This document shows positions 1 through 9,450 of a stretch of 64,000 nucleotides of DNA, one piece after another (position 1 is the stretch's first letter; each line of letters begins with the position of its first letter). The DNA is from Xanthomonas sp. Leaf131. Lineage in GTDB: Bacteria; Pseudomonadota; Gammaproteobacteria; Xanthomonadales; Xanthomonadaceae. Below the pieces are notes generated by a model, which did not search any database, was not told where the DNA came from, and was given only the letters and a program-made list of their open reading frames with translations. The stretch is from NCBI RefSeq assembly GCF_001423495.1, contig NZ_LMOG01000002.1, positions 149,543 to 213,542 on the forward strand. Reading direction: 5' to 3'. The translations under genes were made by a program, and so were the position numbers.

Positions 1-1207
1 TCTTGAATGCCGAGGCAGCGTGCTGCTCAGGACGCTTGCGCCGGTAAGCGATATAGGCGCACAGGATCAGCGACCACACAAACATGAAAAGCACCGCCGA
101 CAAGGTGGTGACCAGCGTAAACGCGGTCACCAGATTGGGAATCAGATACACCAGCATCGCGCCCAGCAACAGACACACGCAGGAGAACAACAGCCCACGC
201 GCCGGCACCGCCGCACGCGAGAGCTTGGCGAAGCCCTTGGGCGCATGCTGCTCCTCGGCCAGGCCGTAGAGCATGCGGCTGGTGGAAAAGATGCCGCTAT
301 TGGCCGAGGACGTGGCCGAGGTCAGCACCACGAAGTTGATCAAACTCGCCGCAGCAGGCACACCCGCCAGCACGAACAACTCCACGAACGGGCTCTTGTC
401 GGCCACCACCTGCCGCCACGGCGTCACCGCCATGATCGCGATCAGCGCCAGCACGTAGAAAATCAGAATGCGTACCGGGATCGAGTTGATCGCCTTGGGC
501 AGATTGCGGCGCGGGTCTGCAGTCTCCGCCGCAGTGGTGCCGACCAGCTCGATACCGACGAAGGCGAACACCGCGATCTGGAAACCGGCGAAGAACCCGC
601 CAATGCCCATCGGAAACATGCCGCCGTCGTTCCACAGGTTCGACAGCGAGGCCACATTGCCCGACGGCGAGCGGAAGCCCCACGCCACCAGTCCGGCGCC
701 AGTGATGATCAACGCAGCGATGGCGACGATCTTGATCAGCGCGAACCAGAATTCCATCTCGCCGAACAACTTCACCGTCACCAGGTTCAAGCTCAGCAGC
801 AACAGCACACACGCGATGGCCGGAATCCACGGCGCCAATCCCGGAAACCAGAACTGCGCGTAGGCCGCAATCGCAATGACATCGGCGATGGCGGTGATGA
901 TCCAGCAAAACCAGTACGTCCACCCGCAGAAGAACCCGGCCCACGGCCCGAGCAGATCGGTGGAGAAATCGATGAACGACTTGTACTCCAGGTTGGACAG
1001 CAGCAGCTCGCCCATCGCGCGCATCACGAAGAACAGCATCGCGCCGATGATCAGGTAGACGAACAGGATCGACGGACCAGCCAGACTGATCGTCTTGCCC
1101 GAGCCCATGAACAGCCCGGTGCCGATCGCCCCACCGATCGCGATCAATTGCAGGTGGCGATTGGACAGGCTGCGTTGCAGATGATCGGGCGCGGACGGGT
1201 CGGACAT
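1..1207 (-). CDS. cycA: Amino-acid permease, CycA-like (3' end outside window)
   Basis: Inner-membrane APC-superfamily permease. The 402 codons in the window start at ATG 1207 (MSDPSAPDHLQRSL) and run off the left edge, so the C-terminus is missing. The first membrane segment carries the APC signature IGGAIGTGLFMGSG. The later blocks FFVMRAMGELLLSNLEYKS and GWTYWFCWIITAIADV closely match the D-serine/D-alanine/glycine/cycloserine transporter CycA as I remember it, more than AroP or GabP. Substrate is inferred from this resemblance. The Shine-Dalgarno sequence is weak (GCAGGTG). A long open frame on the opposite strand is a GC-rich shadow. Confidence 0.85.
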   Translation of the reverse strand, partial: MSDPSAPDHLQRSLSNRHLQLIAIGGAIGTGLFMGSGKTISLAGPSILFVYLIIGAMLFFVMRAMGELLLSNLEYKSFIDFSTDLLGPWAGFFCGWTYWFCWIITAIADVIAIAAYAQFWFPGLAPWIPAIACVLLLLSLNLVTVKLFGEMEFWFALIKIVAIAALIITGAGLVAWGFRSPSGNVASLSNLWNDGGMFPMGIGGFFAGFQIAVFAFVGIELVGTTAAETADPRRNLPKAINSIPVRILIFYVLALIAIMAVTPWRQVVADKSPFVELFVLAGVPAAASLINFVVLTSATSSANSGIFSTSRMLYGLAEEQHAPKGFAKLSRAAVPARGLLFSCVCLLLGAMLVYLIPNLVTAFTLVTTLSAVLFMFVWSLILCAYIAYRRKRPEQHAASAFK

Positions 1208-1761
1208 GGGCACGGCACCTGCGAGTGAAGAAGCCGTCAAAATACGAGATCCCACACCTCAGCACCAGCGCCCGGGCGCTTGAAGAGGCAAACACCTTCG
1301 CCAACTAATGATTGCGTGGCGACACCCTGGTGACAGCAGGCCGCCAGGCACCGACGGGAGATCCGGCAAGCAGGCTTGCTGTTTCAAACGGTGGCTGCGC
1401 GAGGTGTTGCAGCCCGCAGCGCTGCTCTCGTCGCCGCTGCCATGCCGCCTGCAACAAGCCGCTGCAGGCGACGGTTACGGCAGCGCTCCATCGCCAGCCC
1501 GCCTGATCGATCGCCGCACACTCTCGCTGCTGATCGGTGCTGACCACGCCTGCTGCCATGTGCGCACTGCACGCAACGTCATTGCGATGGGTTGCAGACA
1601 GACCACCGGTGCCGCGTCTTGCGCAAACATCGACCCGCGTCGCAGCGCGACGGTTTGCCCGGCGCGCTGCACATGCTCGTGCCCGCTTCCTTGACTGCGC
1701 GCACGGACCGCACAGTGCGATTGCTGGTCTCCTGCGCGGGCCCAACCCTCAGGACATTCCC
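1208..1761. other. Intergenic region between divergent permease and expansin genes
   Basis: About 550 bases lie between the divergent cycA-like and GH5-expansin genes. Open frames exist on both strands but none has convincing composition, a ribosome binding site or a recognisable product. The region presumably carries the two promoters; I see no clear operator. Confidence 0.4.
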
Positions 1762-3534
1762 ATGTACTCACGCTCCCATCTATTGCTGGCCATGACGTTG
1801 CTGGCCCCAGTCTCTGCGTTGGCCGTGCAGGTCGATGCACACGGGCAATTGATCGACGCGCGCGGTCAGGCGCTGCAACTGCGCGGCGTGACCTGGCCAG
1901 GCTTCGACCGTACTGCGCTGGTTGCGGCGGGCTTGCGCAGCAACACGCTGCAACAGGCGCTGGATGAGATGCAGGCGGCCGATATCAATGCGCTGCGTGT
2001 GCCGATCTGCGCGGCTGCGCTGCAAGCCAAGCCCATCGCTGCGGCCGATGTCGCAGGCGAGCCTGCATTGCGCGGACTGAATTCGTTGCAGGCGCTCGAC
2101 GCGGTCGTGCGTGCCAGCACCCAACGCGGCATGCAGGTACTGCTCGCATTCGCCGATGGCGGTTGTGACGACGCCTCACCGCAGTTGGGCACGCAGCAGC
2201 AAGCCTGGACAGCCGGCTTGAGCACCCTCGCTGCCCGCTACGCCAACGATGCCGGCGTGATCGGCATCGACTTGGGCAGCAGCGGTTACCGCAATGCCAC
2301 CTGGGCAGGAACCAGCGCAGACGCAGACTGGAATCGCGTCGCCTCGCGCGCGGCAACCACTGTTCTCAAGCAGGCGCCGCGCTGGGTGGTGGGTGTGGAA
2401 GGCGTGGGCAACAACGCGCTCTGCAGCGATTCCGCGCGCAAGGCCGCCGGCAGCAATCTGCAACCACTCGCCTGCGTGCAACTGCGCATTCCGGCAAAGC
2501 AACTGGTGTTGATGCCCAAACTGGCCGGCCCCGATCGCGATGCGGCAGATGTCTTTGCAGCGGCCGATTTTCCGCGCGCCTTGCCAGCAGGTTGGCAACG
2601 CGACTTCGGTACGTTTGCGGCTAACCATGCGGTACTGCCGGTCAGCATGGGCGGCGGGCTGGGTGACGGCGACCCGCGCGACCCCGCATGGCAGCACGCA
2701 TTGAGCGGCTATCTGGCAAGCACCGGGATGCGCAGCGCCTTTCTGGGGAGCTGGGAAATAGGCAATGCCAACAATGGCGGCCTGCTTGCCAGCGATGGCA
2801 GCCCGCGCAGCGATAAAATGCAGATCCTGCATCACGCGTGGGGCCTGGCAGCCACTACATCTGCCAGCGCTTCTGCAAAACGCGCGAGTACCGCCGATGC
2901 GAGTAAAGCGACCACCTGGAACAGCACCTTCAGCGGCACAGCGACCTACACCGGCTCCGGCTATTCCGGTGGTGCGGTCTTGCTGGATCCAATCCCCAGC
3001 AACGCGTTCATCACCGCACTCAACCCGACGCAGATGAACTTCGGCGGGGTCAAGGCCGCGCTTGCCGGCGCCTATCTGGAAGTGACCGGCCCCAAGGGCA
3101 AAACCGTCGTGTATGTCACCGACCTGTATCCGGATGGCGCATCCGGCGGCCTGGACTTGTCGCCCAACGCGTTCGCGGCGATCGGCGACATGGTGCAGGG
3201 GCGCATCCCGATCAGCTGGAAAATCGTGCGCGCGCCAATCACCGGTAACGTGCAATACCGCATCAAGGAAGGCAGCTCACGCTGGTGGGCGGCGATCCAG
3301 GTGCGTAACCACGCCTACCCGGTCGTCAAGTTCGAAGTGAAGCAAGGCAGCACCTGGAAGAGCTTGCAGAAGATGGATTACAACCACTTCCTGGGCGAAC
3401 AACTGGGTAACCAGCCACTGTCCATCCGCATCACCGACATCCGCGGCAAGGCTATCCTCGATACGATTCCCGCACTGCCCGAAGATGGCAGCAAGCCGGT
3501 GTATTTCGAGCCCGGCAACGTGCAGTTTCCCTGA
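1762..3534 (+). CDS. Secreted GH5-like domain fused to C-terminal expansin
   Basis: A 590-residue exported protein. Start ATG 1762 follows AGGA at 1751 and gives a signal peptide ending PVSALA. Residues about 20-370 resemble a GH5 cellulase fold, a Ser/Ala-rich linker follows, and residues about 395-590 form a two-domain expansin very close to Bacillus YoaJ/EXLX1 (VTDLYPDGASGGLDLSPNAF, RIKEGSSRWWAAIQVRNH, MDYNHF), including the expansin Asp in GLDLS. The GH5 part has lost both catalytic glutamates: the usual NEP segment reads IGIDLGSSGYRNATW near residue 166 and the usual GEFG nucleophile segment reads SMGGGLGDGD near 295. It probably loosens or binds plant wall polysaccharide without hydrolysis. 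GH5-expansin fusions are known from vascular plant pathogens. Confidence 0.9.
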   Translation: MYSRSHLLLAMTLLAPVSALAVQVDAHGQLIDARGQALQLRGVTWPGFDRTALVAAGLRSNTLQQALDEMQAADINALRVPICAAALQAKPIAAADVAGEPALRGLNSLQALDAVVRASTQRGMQVLLAFADGGCDDASPQLGTQQQAWTAGLSTLAARYANDAGVIGIDLGSSGYRNATWAGTSADADWNRVASRAATTVLKQAPRWVVGVEGVGNNALCSDSARKAAGSNLQPLACVQLRIPAKQLVLMPKLAGPDRDAADVFAAADFPRALPAGWQRDFGTFAANHAVLPVSMGGGLGDGDPRDPAWQHALSGYLASTGMRSAFLGSWEIGNANNGGLLASDGSPRSDKMQILHHAWGLAATTSASASAKRASTADASKATTWNSTFSGTATYTGSGYSGGAVLLDPIPSNAFITALNPTQMNFGGVKAALAGAYLEVTGPKGKTVVYVTDLYPDGASGGLDLSPNAFAAIGDMVQGRIPISWKIVRAPITGNVQYRIKEGSSRWWAAIQVRNHAYPVVKFEVKQGSTWKSLQKMDYNHFLGEQLGNQPLSIRITDIRGKAILDTIPALPEDGSKPVYFEPGNVQFP

Positions 3535-3587
3535 CGGGATTCGCAAGCAGGCGTGATCGATACACCCCTCTAGAACGCGGACCAAAA

Positions 3588-3702
3588 GCCCCTCTCCCCT
3601 AGGGGCGCCACGGCACAGCTTGCGCACCACTGGCGCACGTGCCTTGGTGCGCCTGCGCCGCTGGCGCAGGTCGGGGCGCGGAGCGGGGGTTGGGGTGAGG
3701 CT
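3588..3702. repeat. GC-rich palindromic intergenic repeat
   Basis: Noncoding stretch with CCCCTCTCCCCTAGGGG followed by several overlapping inverted motifs (GGCGCA/TGCGCC) and ending GGGGTTGGGGTGAGG. This composition is typical of dispersed intergenic repeats in Xanthomonas. It lies just downstream of the expansin gene and may help end transcription. Confidence 0.45.
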
Positions 3703-3873
3703 ACGCAGCGAAGCTCAAGTGCTGCCCGATCGCACGAAGCATCGCTTGTGTCTTTATCCACCGCCACGACCATCTTTACAGGCGAAGACCAAAGTTCCGC
3801 ACGGAAAAAAGAACCGAAATCCAGTTTTAATCCGTTGGCGAAGAAGTACCGCAACAGACAACATCAGCACCCA

Positions 3874-4089
3874 TTAACCCCCGGCAAGCCCACCACCCGC
3901 CCGGCCGGGCAACGCCTGATCGTCATCCCCTTCCAGATCGCCAACCTCTTCCCGCAAGCCGCCTTGCTGCGGCGTTTGCTCTTCCACCGGAATCTCTTCT
4001 TCGTTGCTGTCCGGATCTGGCGTGCCGTGTGCCGACATACCGTTCGTAAACGTGGTCATCGGGCGAGCAGTGCGCGGATTGAGATGCAT
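3874..4089 (-). CDS. Small acidic protein of unknown function
   Basis: Predicted 71-residue protein starting at ATG 4089 with GGAG eight bases upstream. It begins MHLNPRTARPMTTFTNGMSAHG and continues with an acidic middle (DPDSNEEEIPVEEQ) and a Gly/Arg-rich end. It has no signal peptide or membrane segment. It recalls small conserved hypothetical proteins of Xanthomonas, but I cannot name a domain. The frame could be extended upstream to 4236, but that start lacks a ribosome site. Confidence 0.45.
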   Translation of the reverse strand: MHLNPRTARPMTTFTNGMSAHGTPDPDSNEEEIPVEEQTPQQGGLREEVGDLEGDDDQALPGRAGGGLAGG

Positions 4090-4261
4090 GGACGACTCCG
4101 TTGCGTTCAAGGGGTGGTCCAACGCTAAGCCGGCCCGCGCTACTGCACCGTGAGCCTTCGCATCACCGCGCTGACATGCTGTTGACGCACGTTCGCCCGG
4201 CACATCGAAGCCGGTGGTGTCACCCATGGGTATCATGGACGCTCATCTTCGAGGCCACGCC

Positions 4262-5056
4262 ATGCGCTATCGCACGCTGATCGCATTACTGCTGAGCTGC
4301 GCCATCGCACACGCCGCCGAGCCTGCCTCACGCCTGGATACAGTGCCGCATTCCGGCGTGCTGCGCGTGTGCACCACCGGCGACTATCGCCCGTATTCGT
4401 TGCTGCGTGCAGACGGGCAATTCGAAGGCAGCGATATCGCATTGGCGCAGTCGCTTGGCGCCAGCCTGGACGCGCGCGTGCAATTCGTACGCACCAGCTG
4501 GCCGCAACTGATGCCTGACCTGCTTGCCGATCGTTGCGACATTGCGGTGGGCGGCATCTCGGTGACCTTGCAGCGGCAGCGCAAAGCCAGCTTCAGCGCG
4601 GTGCTGGATGTGGACGGCAAGATCCCGCTGGTGCGCTGCACCGACCAGACGCGTTACAGCAGCATCGCGCAACTCAATCGACCCGACGTGCGCGTGATCG
4701 AACCACCCGGCGGCACCAACGAAGCCTTCGTACGCCGCGAACTGCCACGTGCAAACCTGCGCCTGTTTGCCGACAACACCACCATCTTTCAGGAGCTGGT
4801 GGAGCAGCGCGCCGACGTGATGATGACCGATGCATCCGAGGCACTGTACCAACAAGCACGGCTGCCCGGCCTATGCGCCATCGCACCGGAGCAGCCACTG
4901 CAATACGGCGAAAAAGCCTTCCTGCTCCCGCGCGACGACCACGCATGGAAGGCCTATGTCGACCAATGGCTGCACGTGAGCAAGGCCAGCGGCGAGTACG
5001 CGCGCATCGTCGAAACCTGGCGCGCGCCACGTACGGAGTTTACCAACTCACCGTAA
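4262..5056 (+). CDS. pheC: Periplasmic cyclohexadienyl dehydratase-like solute-binding protein
   Basis: 264-residue protein with a signal peptide (MRYRTLIALLLSCAIAHA). The body is a periplasmic-binding-protein fold of the PheC type: VLRVCTTGDYRPYS, TSWPQLMPDL, DIAVGGISVTLQRQRKASFS, EPPGGTNE and ADVMMTDASEA all match periplasmic cyclohexadienyl (prephenate/arogenate) dehydratases. These convert prephenate or arogenate to phenylpyruvate or phenylalanine outside the cytoplasm. No transporter genes are adjacent, which favours an enzyme over an ABC binding protein. Start ATG 4262 follows a weak GAGG and sits at the signal peptide; an upstream in-frame start at 4214 is less likely. Confidence 0.75.
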   Translation: MRYRTLIALLLSCAIAHAAEPASRLDTVPHSGVLRVCTTGDYRPYSLLRADGQFEGSDIALAQSLGASLDARVQFVRTSWPQLMPDLLADRCDIAVGGISVTLQRQRKASFSAVLDVDGKIPLVRCTDQTRYSSIAQLNRPDVRVIEPPGGTNEAFVRRELPRANLRLFADNTTIFQELVEQRADVMMTDASEALYQQARLPGLCAIAPEQPLQYGEKAFLLPRDDHAWKAYVDQWLHVSKASGEYARIVETWRAPRTEFTNSP

Positions 5057-5065
5057 CGCTCAGCT

Positions 5066-5175
5066 GGGAATCGGGAATCGGGAATCGGGAATCGGGAATC
5101 GCAACAGCATCACGCGCATCGCGACATGTCGAAACAGCGCTCTTCCGATTCCCCATTCCCGACTCCCCATTCCCG
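5066..5175. repeat. GGGAATC heptamer array with inverted copies
   Basis: Five perfect tandem copies of GGGAATC occupy 5066-5100. Inverted, slightly degenerate copies (GATTCCC, CATTCCC) occupy 5147-5175. The arms can pair into a long hairpin. The array lies between the convergent pheC-like and DMT genes, ten bases after the first stop, so a two-way terminator or mRNA-end role is plausible. Slippage could change the copy number. Confidence 0.7.
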
Positions 5176-5193
5176 CGGCGCACCGCGCCGCCC

Positions 5194-6069
5194 TCAAACA
5201 ATCTTGGTCCGCCGCCACCACCGCGACACCTGCTCCTCGCGCACCAGCGTGAACAAGCCGGCGCCCAGAATCAGTGCGATACCCACCGCCATCGGCCAAT
5301 CCAGGTGGTCGTGAAACAGCAGATAGCCGAACGCGATCGCCCACAGCATCTGGCTGTATTGCGTGGGCGCCACCACGCTCACCGGCGCCATGCGCGTGGC
5401 GTACATCAGGCAGATCGCCGCCAGACCGGCGAGCAGGCCATAGCCCGCCAACAAGTACCACTGGTACAGCGTGGGCCAGACGAAGGTCGGCAACATCATG
5501 ATCCCGCCCATCACCAACGGGCCGATCACGCCGGCGCCGTACAGCGTCAAACGCTTCTCGCTATGGCCGGCCATGCGCAAGGTGATCACCGAGATCGCAC
5601 CCACCAGGCCGCACACGATCGCCGCCACATGCCCGTGGGTGAGATGGCGAAAGCCCGGGCGCAACACGATCAACACGCCGATGAAGCCCACGATCACCGC
5701 CGACCAACGCCGCCAGTGCACTTCTTCCTTGAGAAACACTACCGACAGCACGGTCACGAAAATCGGCATCAAGAAAATCAGCGCAAAGGCCTCGGCCATC
5801 GGCAAGGTGGTGAAGGCAATCACCGAGGTCAGATTGCCGATCGCGCCGGTCAGCGCGCGCAGCAGCCACAGACTGGGCTGCTTGGCCATCACCAGCTCGC
5901 GCAGGCGGTCGTCGGGCTTCTTCAAGAACGGCACCGCCACCAGCATCAGCAACGCGCCGAGAAACAACACTTCATAGACCGGCAACGTGCCTTCGAGCAG
6001 CTTCACGAACGCATCGCTGATCGAATAAGCCGCGTAACAGGCGAAACCAAGCAGCACACCTTTCAACAT
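5194..6069 (-). CDS. EamA/DMT-family inner-membrane transporter
   Basis: 291-residue protein with about ten hydrophobic segments in two EamA-type halves, typical in length for drug/metabolite exporters. The first half begins MLKGVLLGFACYAAYSISDAF; ALTGAIGNLTSVIAFTTLPMAEA and LRPGF are characteristic of the family, and the second half repeats the pattern (PTQYSQMLWAIAFGYLLF). Start ATG 6069 has AAGGGG upstream. Substrate is unknown. It converges on the pheC-like gene across the heptamer repeats. Confidence 0.85.
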   Translation of the reverse strand: MLKGVLLGFACYAAYSISDAFVKLLEGTLPVYEVLFLGALLMLVAVPFLKKPDDRLRELVMAKQPSLWLLRALTGAIGNLTSVIAFTTLPMAEAFALIFLMPIFVTVLSVVFLKEEVHWRRWSAVIVGFIGVLIVLRPGFRHLTHGHVAAIVCGLVGAISVITLRMAGHSEKRLTLYGAGVIGPLVMGGIMMLPTFVWPTLYQWYLLAGYGLLAGLAAICLMYATRMAPVSVVAPTQYSQMLWAIAFGYLLFHDHLDWPMAVGIALILGAGLFTLVREEQVSRWWRRTKIV

Positions 6070-6296
6070 CACCAGCCCCTTGCGATCGTCATTGCTCCAC
6101 GCGGACGTGCGGGATGGATGCATTATGCGGTGGGGCGGCCACATGCTGCTTGGACGATCTTGACCCTGCATCACAACGTTTCCTTCAGGAGTGCCCTGTT
6201 ATAGATCCAGCAGCAGCCGAACGCTACCGGCCTGCATCGCTGCTCACGTCCTTCAGCCCGGCGCGTCACGCGCACGCAGCCCCGGAGAAACCTTCA

Positions 6297-6995
6297 ATGA
6301 CATCAATGCCATATCGCCTGCCCCTGCTGCTCGCCGTGAGCTTGGCTGGCTGCCAGCCCTCCGCTAGCGATACCACGCAAGCCACGCCCACGGCGGCCGA
6401 GCCCAGCGCCCCCGCCAAAGACGTGGCGAACCCGGCACCGCCTCCCGTAGCGGAGGATGCGCTCACCGACGAAGCCTCGCTGCAGCCCTTGCTCAAACCC
6501 GACGACCACGTCCTAGCATTCAAACGGCACGACCTGACCGACGACGGCAAGGACGATGCCGTGGCGATCGTCCGCCATGCCACCGCCGATGCGTCGGGCA
6601 ACACCTGCGAATTGCTGGTATTGCAGCAAGCGAACTCGCAATGGAGCGTGTCCGACCGCAGTCCGCAAGTGGTGGACTGCCTCTACAACGACATGGCGCG
6701 CAACGCGAAACGCCTGGACGACAATCTGACCCTGGCAACCGGAACGATCGTTTACGTCAATCAACAGGCACGCAGCAATGTCACCTACACGTTGAATTAC
6801 GACACGGCCAAGACTGCGTGGTATCTCGCCGAGGCGAGCAGCACTGCACCCGTCGAAAACCCGCAGAGCGGCAAGATGGAGGTATTTCGCGGAACCGTGC
6901 GTTATCCGGCAGATATCGTCTGGACGCCCATCATGCGGATCGATCCGGAGCAATTACAGAGCGCAATGGATCAGCACAAGGCTGCCGTTAAGTAG
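6297..6995 (+). CDS. X-T4SS immunity lipoprotein (X-Tfi, XAC2610-like)
   Basis: 232-residue lipoprotein. Start ATG 6297 follows GGAG; the signal peptide ends in lipobox LAGC. After a Pro/Ala-rich linker the mature domain contains DLTDDGKDD, an EF-hand-like calcium loop. It sits 38 bases upstream of, and is co-oriented with, a GH19-type effector. This order and make-up match the X. citri pair XAC2610 (periplasmic inhibitor) and XAC2609 (effector) as I recall them. Its expected role is to protect the cell wall from the neighbouring muramidase. Another ATG at 6309 would give the same mature protein. Confidence 0.8.
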   Translation: MTSMPYRLPLLLAVSLAGCQPSASDTTQATPTAAEPSAPAKDVANPAPPPVAEDALTDEASLQPLLKPDDHVLAFKRHDLTDDGKDDAVAIVRHATADASGNTCELLVLQQANSQWSVSDRSPQVVDCLYNDMARNAKRLDDNLTLATGTIVYVNQQARSNVTYTLNYDTAKTAWYLAEASSTAPVENPQSGKMEVFRGTVRYPADIVWTPIMRIDPEQLQSAMDQHKAAVK

Positions 6996-7033
6996 ACCTT
7001 CTGTCATTAAACAGCTCTTCCAAGGAGTAGAAC

Positions 7034-8239
7034 ATGCCTCGTTTCAACGAAAGCTCGGCGCTGCTGCTGAAAACAGCGGTCGATTCCGGCATCACCTCGC
7101 CGACAGAACTCGCCAACCTGATGGGAAACGCAGCCGTAGAAACCGGCCACTTCCGGCGTATGCACGAGAACATGGGCTACACCTCGGCCGACAGCCTGAT
7201 TGGTGCTGTTTCCTCTGCCGACGACCGCTTCACGCGCCAACAAGTGGAGGAAGCCGTCGCCAGTGGCGACCCGCAGCGCGTTGCCACTGTGATGTATGAA
7301 AACCGCGCTGATCTTGGCAATACCGAACCCGGTGACGGCTGGCGCTTCCATGGCCGCGGCTATCTGCAGTACACGGGGCGTGACAACTACGAGCGCTATG
7401 GCGAGCGCTTCGATGTTGACCTTGCCAACCATCCGGACCTGGCCGCCGAACCGCAGACCGCAGCCACGCTTGCGGTGGCCTATTGGCAGGATCGCGTGCC
7501 GCAGAACCTGCGCGATGATGCGCGTGCGGCCGGACGTATCATCAATGGCGGCAACAACGGCGCCGACGAACGCGTGCAAGCGGCAGGCGAATGGGCTCAG
7601 ACCATCACTCCCGAACTGGTCGCCGACATCCAGAACGGCAACGTCTCCCTACAGCAGCTGGCCAGCATGGGAGGAGACGAGCGCAGCCAACAGACCCGGG
7701 CAATGCAGGAACAGCTGGTCGAACTGGGTTATCGCGGCGCCGACGGCAAGCCGCTGAACCCGGACGGCGATTTCGGGCGTAATACCCGTCACGCCTTGCA
7801 GGACTTCCAGCGTGCGCACGGACTGGACGACGATGCGGTGGTCGGACGCAAGACACGCGAGGCGCTGGCCGAGGCCAAACAGACGCCACTGGTTTCGGAA
7901 GCCACGCATGCCGACAACGCCTTCTTCGCGGACCTGCGCGGACGCATGCCCGGCGCTACCGACGCCCAGGTCGCGCATACCCTGCAAGCAGCTAAAGCAG
8001 GAGGCATCAACACTCCGCAGCAGATCCAACAGGTCACGGTGCATGACAACGTCGCTTTCGTCGTCGGGACGACGCCTGGCTTTCGTGCACGCGTCGAGCT
8101 GGAGCAGGTACCGACGCTGCAGGAGAGTACGCGCCAAACCGATCAGCAGAATCAGCAATCGCTGCATCAGCAGAATCCGCAGAATCCGCAGAATCCGCAG
8201 CAGGAGACAGTGCATTCACGAGGAGGAATAACACAGTAA
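7034..8239 (+). CDS. X-T4SS effector: GH19 peptidoglycan hydrolase + PG-binding + XVIPCD-like tail
   Basis: 401-residue toxin with no signal peptide. Residues about 1-190 are a GH19 chitinase/lysozyme-like domain: NLMGNAAVETGHFRRMHENM contains the catalytic Glu, and FHGRGYLQYTGRDNY is the second GH19 block. Residues about 220-280 form a peptidoglycan-binding-1 domain (MQEQLVELGY, GDFGRNTRHALQDFQ). Residues about 290-402 resemble a divergent XVIPCD (FADLRGRMPG, NVAFVVGTTPGFRARVEL) with the usual Gln-rich end. X-T4SS effectors are injected into rival Gram-negative bacteria. A good ribosome site (AAGGAG) precedes ATG 7034, and the cognate immunity gene lies upstream. Confidence 0.85.
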   Translation: MPRFNESSALLLKTAVDSGITSPTELANLMGNAAVETGHFRRMHENMGYTSADSLIGAVSSADDRFTRQQVEEAVASGDPQRVATVMYENRADLGNTEPGDGWRFHGRGYLQYTGRDNYERYGERFDVDLANHPDLAAEPQTAATLAVAYWQDRVPQNLRDDARAAGRIINGGNNGADERVQAAGEWAQTITPELVADIQNGNVSLQQLASMGGDERSQQTRAMQEQLVELGYRGADGKPLNPDGDFGRNTRHALQDFQRAHGLDDDAVVGRKTREALAEAKQTPLVSEATHADNAFFADLRGRMPGATDAQVAHTLQAAKAGGINTPQQIQQVTVHDNVAFVVGTTPGFRARVELEQVPTLQESTRQTDQQNQQSLHQQNPQNPQNPQQETVHSRGGITQ

Positions 8240-8476
8240 GTGCGGCCGGCTGGCGTGACTCCGCGGCGGTCGGCCCAGGCCGTGCATGCTGGCGTACGGC
8301 CGCCTTGCTGGGTGCACCTGTCGCTCGCTTGGTCAGCACCCGGTAAGTACGCGGATACAACGCGTCCAGCGCTGCGATACCCACTCCCGGCCGCGTCGGT
8401 TACGATGCATATTGCCTTCTTTCTATTATCGATCCGACCCGCTGCAATTGGCGGCCGGTGAAGACACTCCGACCAC

Positions 8477-9328
8477 GTGCCCCATTACTCCGGCCCCCTA
8501 CTCATTCTCTCTGATGCCCAAGCTCTGCTTGGCGCGCGCGGAAATGGTCTGACTCAATGGACCGGGTCACTGGACCTGGGCCGCAGCACCGGCACTGCGC
8601 AGCTGGATGCGCAGACCTGGCAGTGGCGCGGCAGGGGTTATCCGTATCCGGGCAAGCTCAAGGAGCGCACGCTGTATTTCTGGGATGGCGACGACTTTGC
8701 GCCGATCTCGCGTTTCAGCGGTGCGCTGATCAAGCTGGTGCCGACCGAATGGGGCGCGCCCACCTTCGAGATCGATGGCATCAAGATGCTGCCGTCGGCG
8801 CAGTTGTCGCCGTTCGACGATGCGCGCCGCAAGGTGGCACTGGTCGATCCGCGCGGCAAGATCGTGCTGGATACCTGCGGCGGGCTGGGCTATTTCGCTG
8901 CCTGCTGCCTGGAGGCAAACGTGGCGCAGCTGCACTCGTTCGAAAAAAACGCCGACGTGCTGTGGTTACGCACACTCAATCCGTGGTCGCCCGATCCGGA
9001 CGATGCCGCGACCGGTGGACGTCTGCAACTGACCCAGGCCGATATCTCGCAGCACGTCGGCACGCTTGCAGACGGGTCGGTCGACGCGATCCTGCACGAT
9101 CCGCCGCGCTTCGGCATTGCCGGCGAACTGTATTCGCAGGTGTTCTACGACCAGCTGGCGCGCGTACTGCGCCGTGGCGGGCGCATGTTCCATTACACCG
9201 GCGCGCCCAACAAACTCACCAGCGGGCGCGATGTTCCCAATGAAGTGAGCAAGCGCCTGAGCAAGGCCGGTTTCAGCACGCAACTCGCCCTGGATGGGGT
9301 GTTGGCGACGTTGCCTGCGCGGCGCTGA
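8477..9328 (+). CDS. Class I SAM-dependent methyltransferase
   Basis: 283-residue cytoplasmic protein. Residues about 130-250 hold a Rossmann methyltransferase core: LDTCGGLGYFAACC (SAM-binding motif I), an acidic strand end at HSFEKN, and ILHDPPRFG (DPP motif IV), then VLRRGGRMFHYTG. The layout recalls COG2521-type predicted methyltransferases. The N-terminal 120 residues are a separate, unrecognised domain. The chosen start is GTG 8477, with GGTGAAG upstream; it is not certain. Substrate unknown. No operon partner. Confidence 0.7.
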   Translation: MPHYSGPLLILSDAQALLGARGNGLTQWTGSLDLGRSTGTAQLDAQTWQWRGRGYPYPGKLKERTLYFWDGDDFAPISRFSGALIKLVPTEWGAPTFEIDGIKMLPSAQLSPFDDARRKVALVDPRGKIVLDTCGGLGYFAACCLEANVAQLHSFEKNADVLWLRTLNPWSPDPDDAATGGRLQLTQADISQHVGTLADGSVDAILHDPPRFGIAGELYSQVFYDQLARVLRRGGRMFHYTGAPNKLTSGRDVPNEVSKRLSKAGFSTQLALDGVLATLPARR

Positions 9329-9450
9329 TTGTCATCTGCGCGATCAGCTGACAACACCAACCATCGTTGAGATCTCTCGGCGCATGGGCCATGCGGACGG
9401 TCACATCGGATGAATCTGCGATACTGCACCGCCCTCGACAAGGAGGTTGT

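Noticed and set aside
20..1228. A 402-codon plus-strand frame over the left edge
   Set aside because: It is antisense to the permease gene, its translation is Arg/His/Gln-rich, and it has no ribosome site or family features.
4534..6204. A 556-codon plus-strand frame
   Set aside because: It runs through the PheC-like gene, the GGGAATC repeats and antisense across the DMT gene; its translation is low-complexity and Arg/His/Gln-rich.
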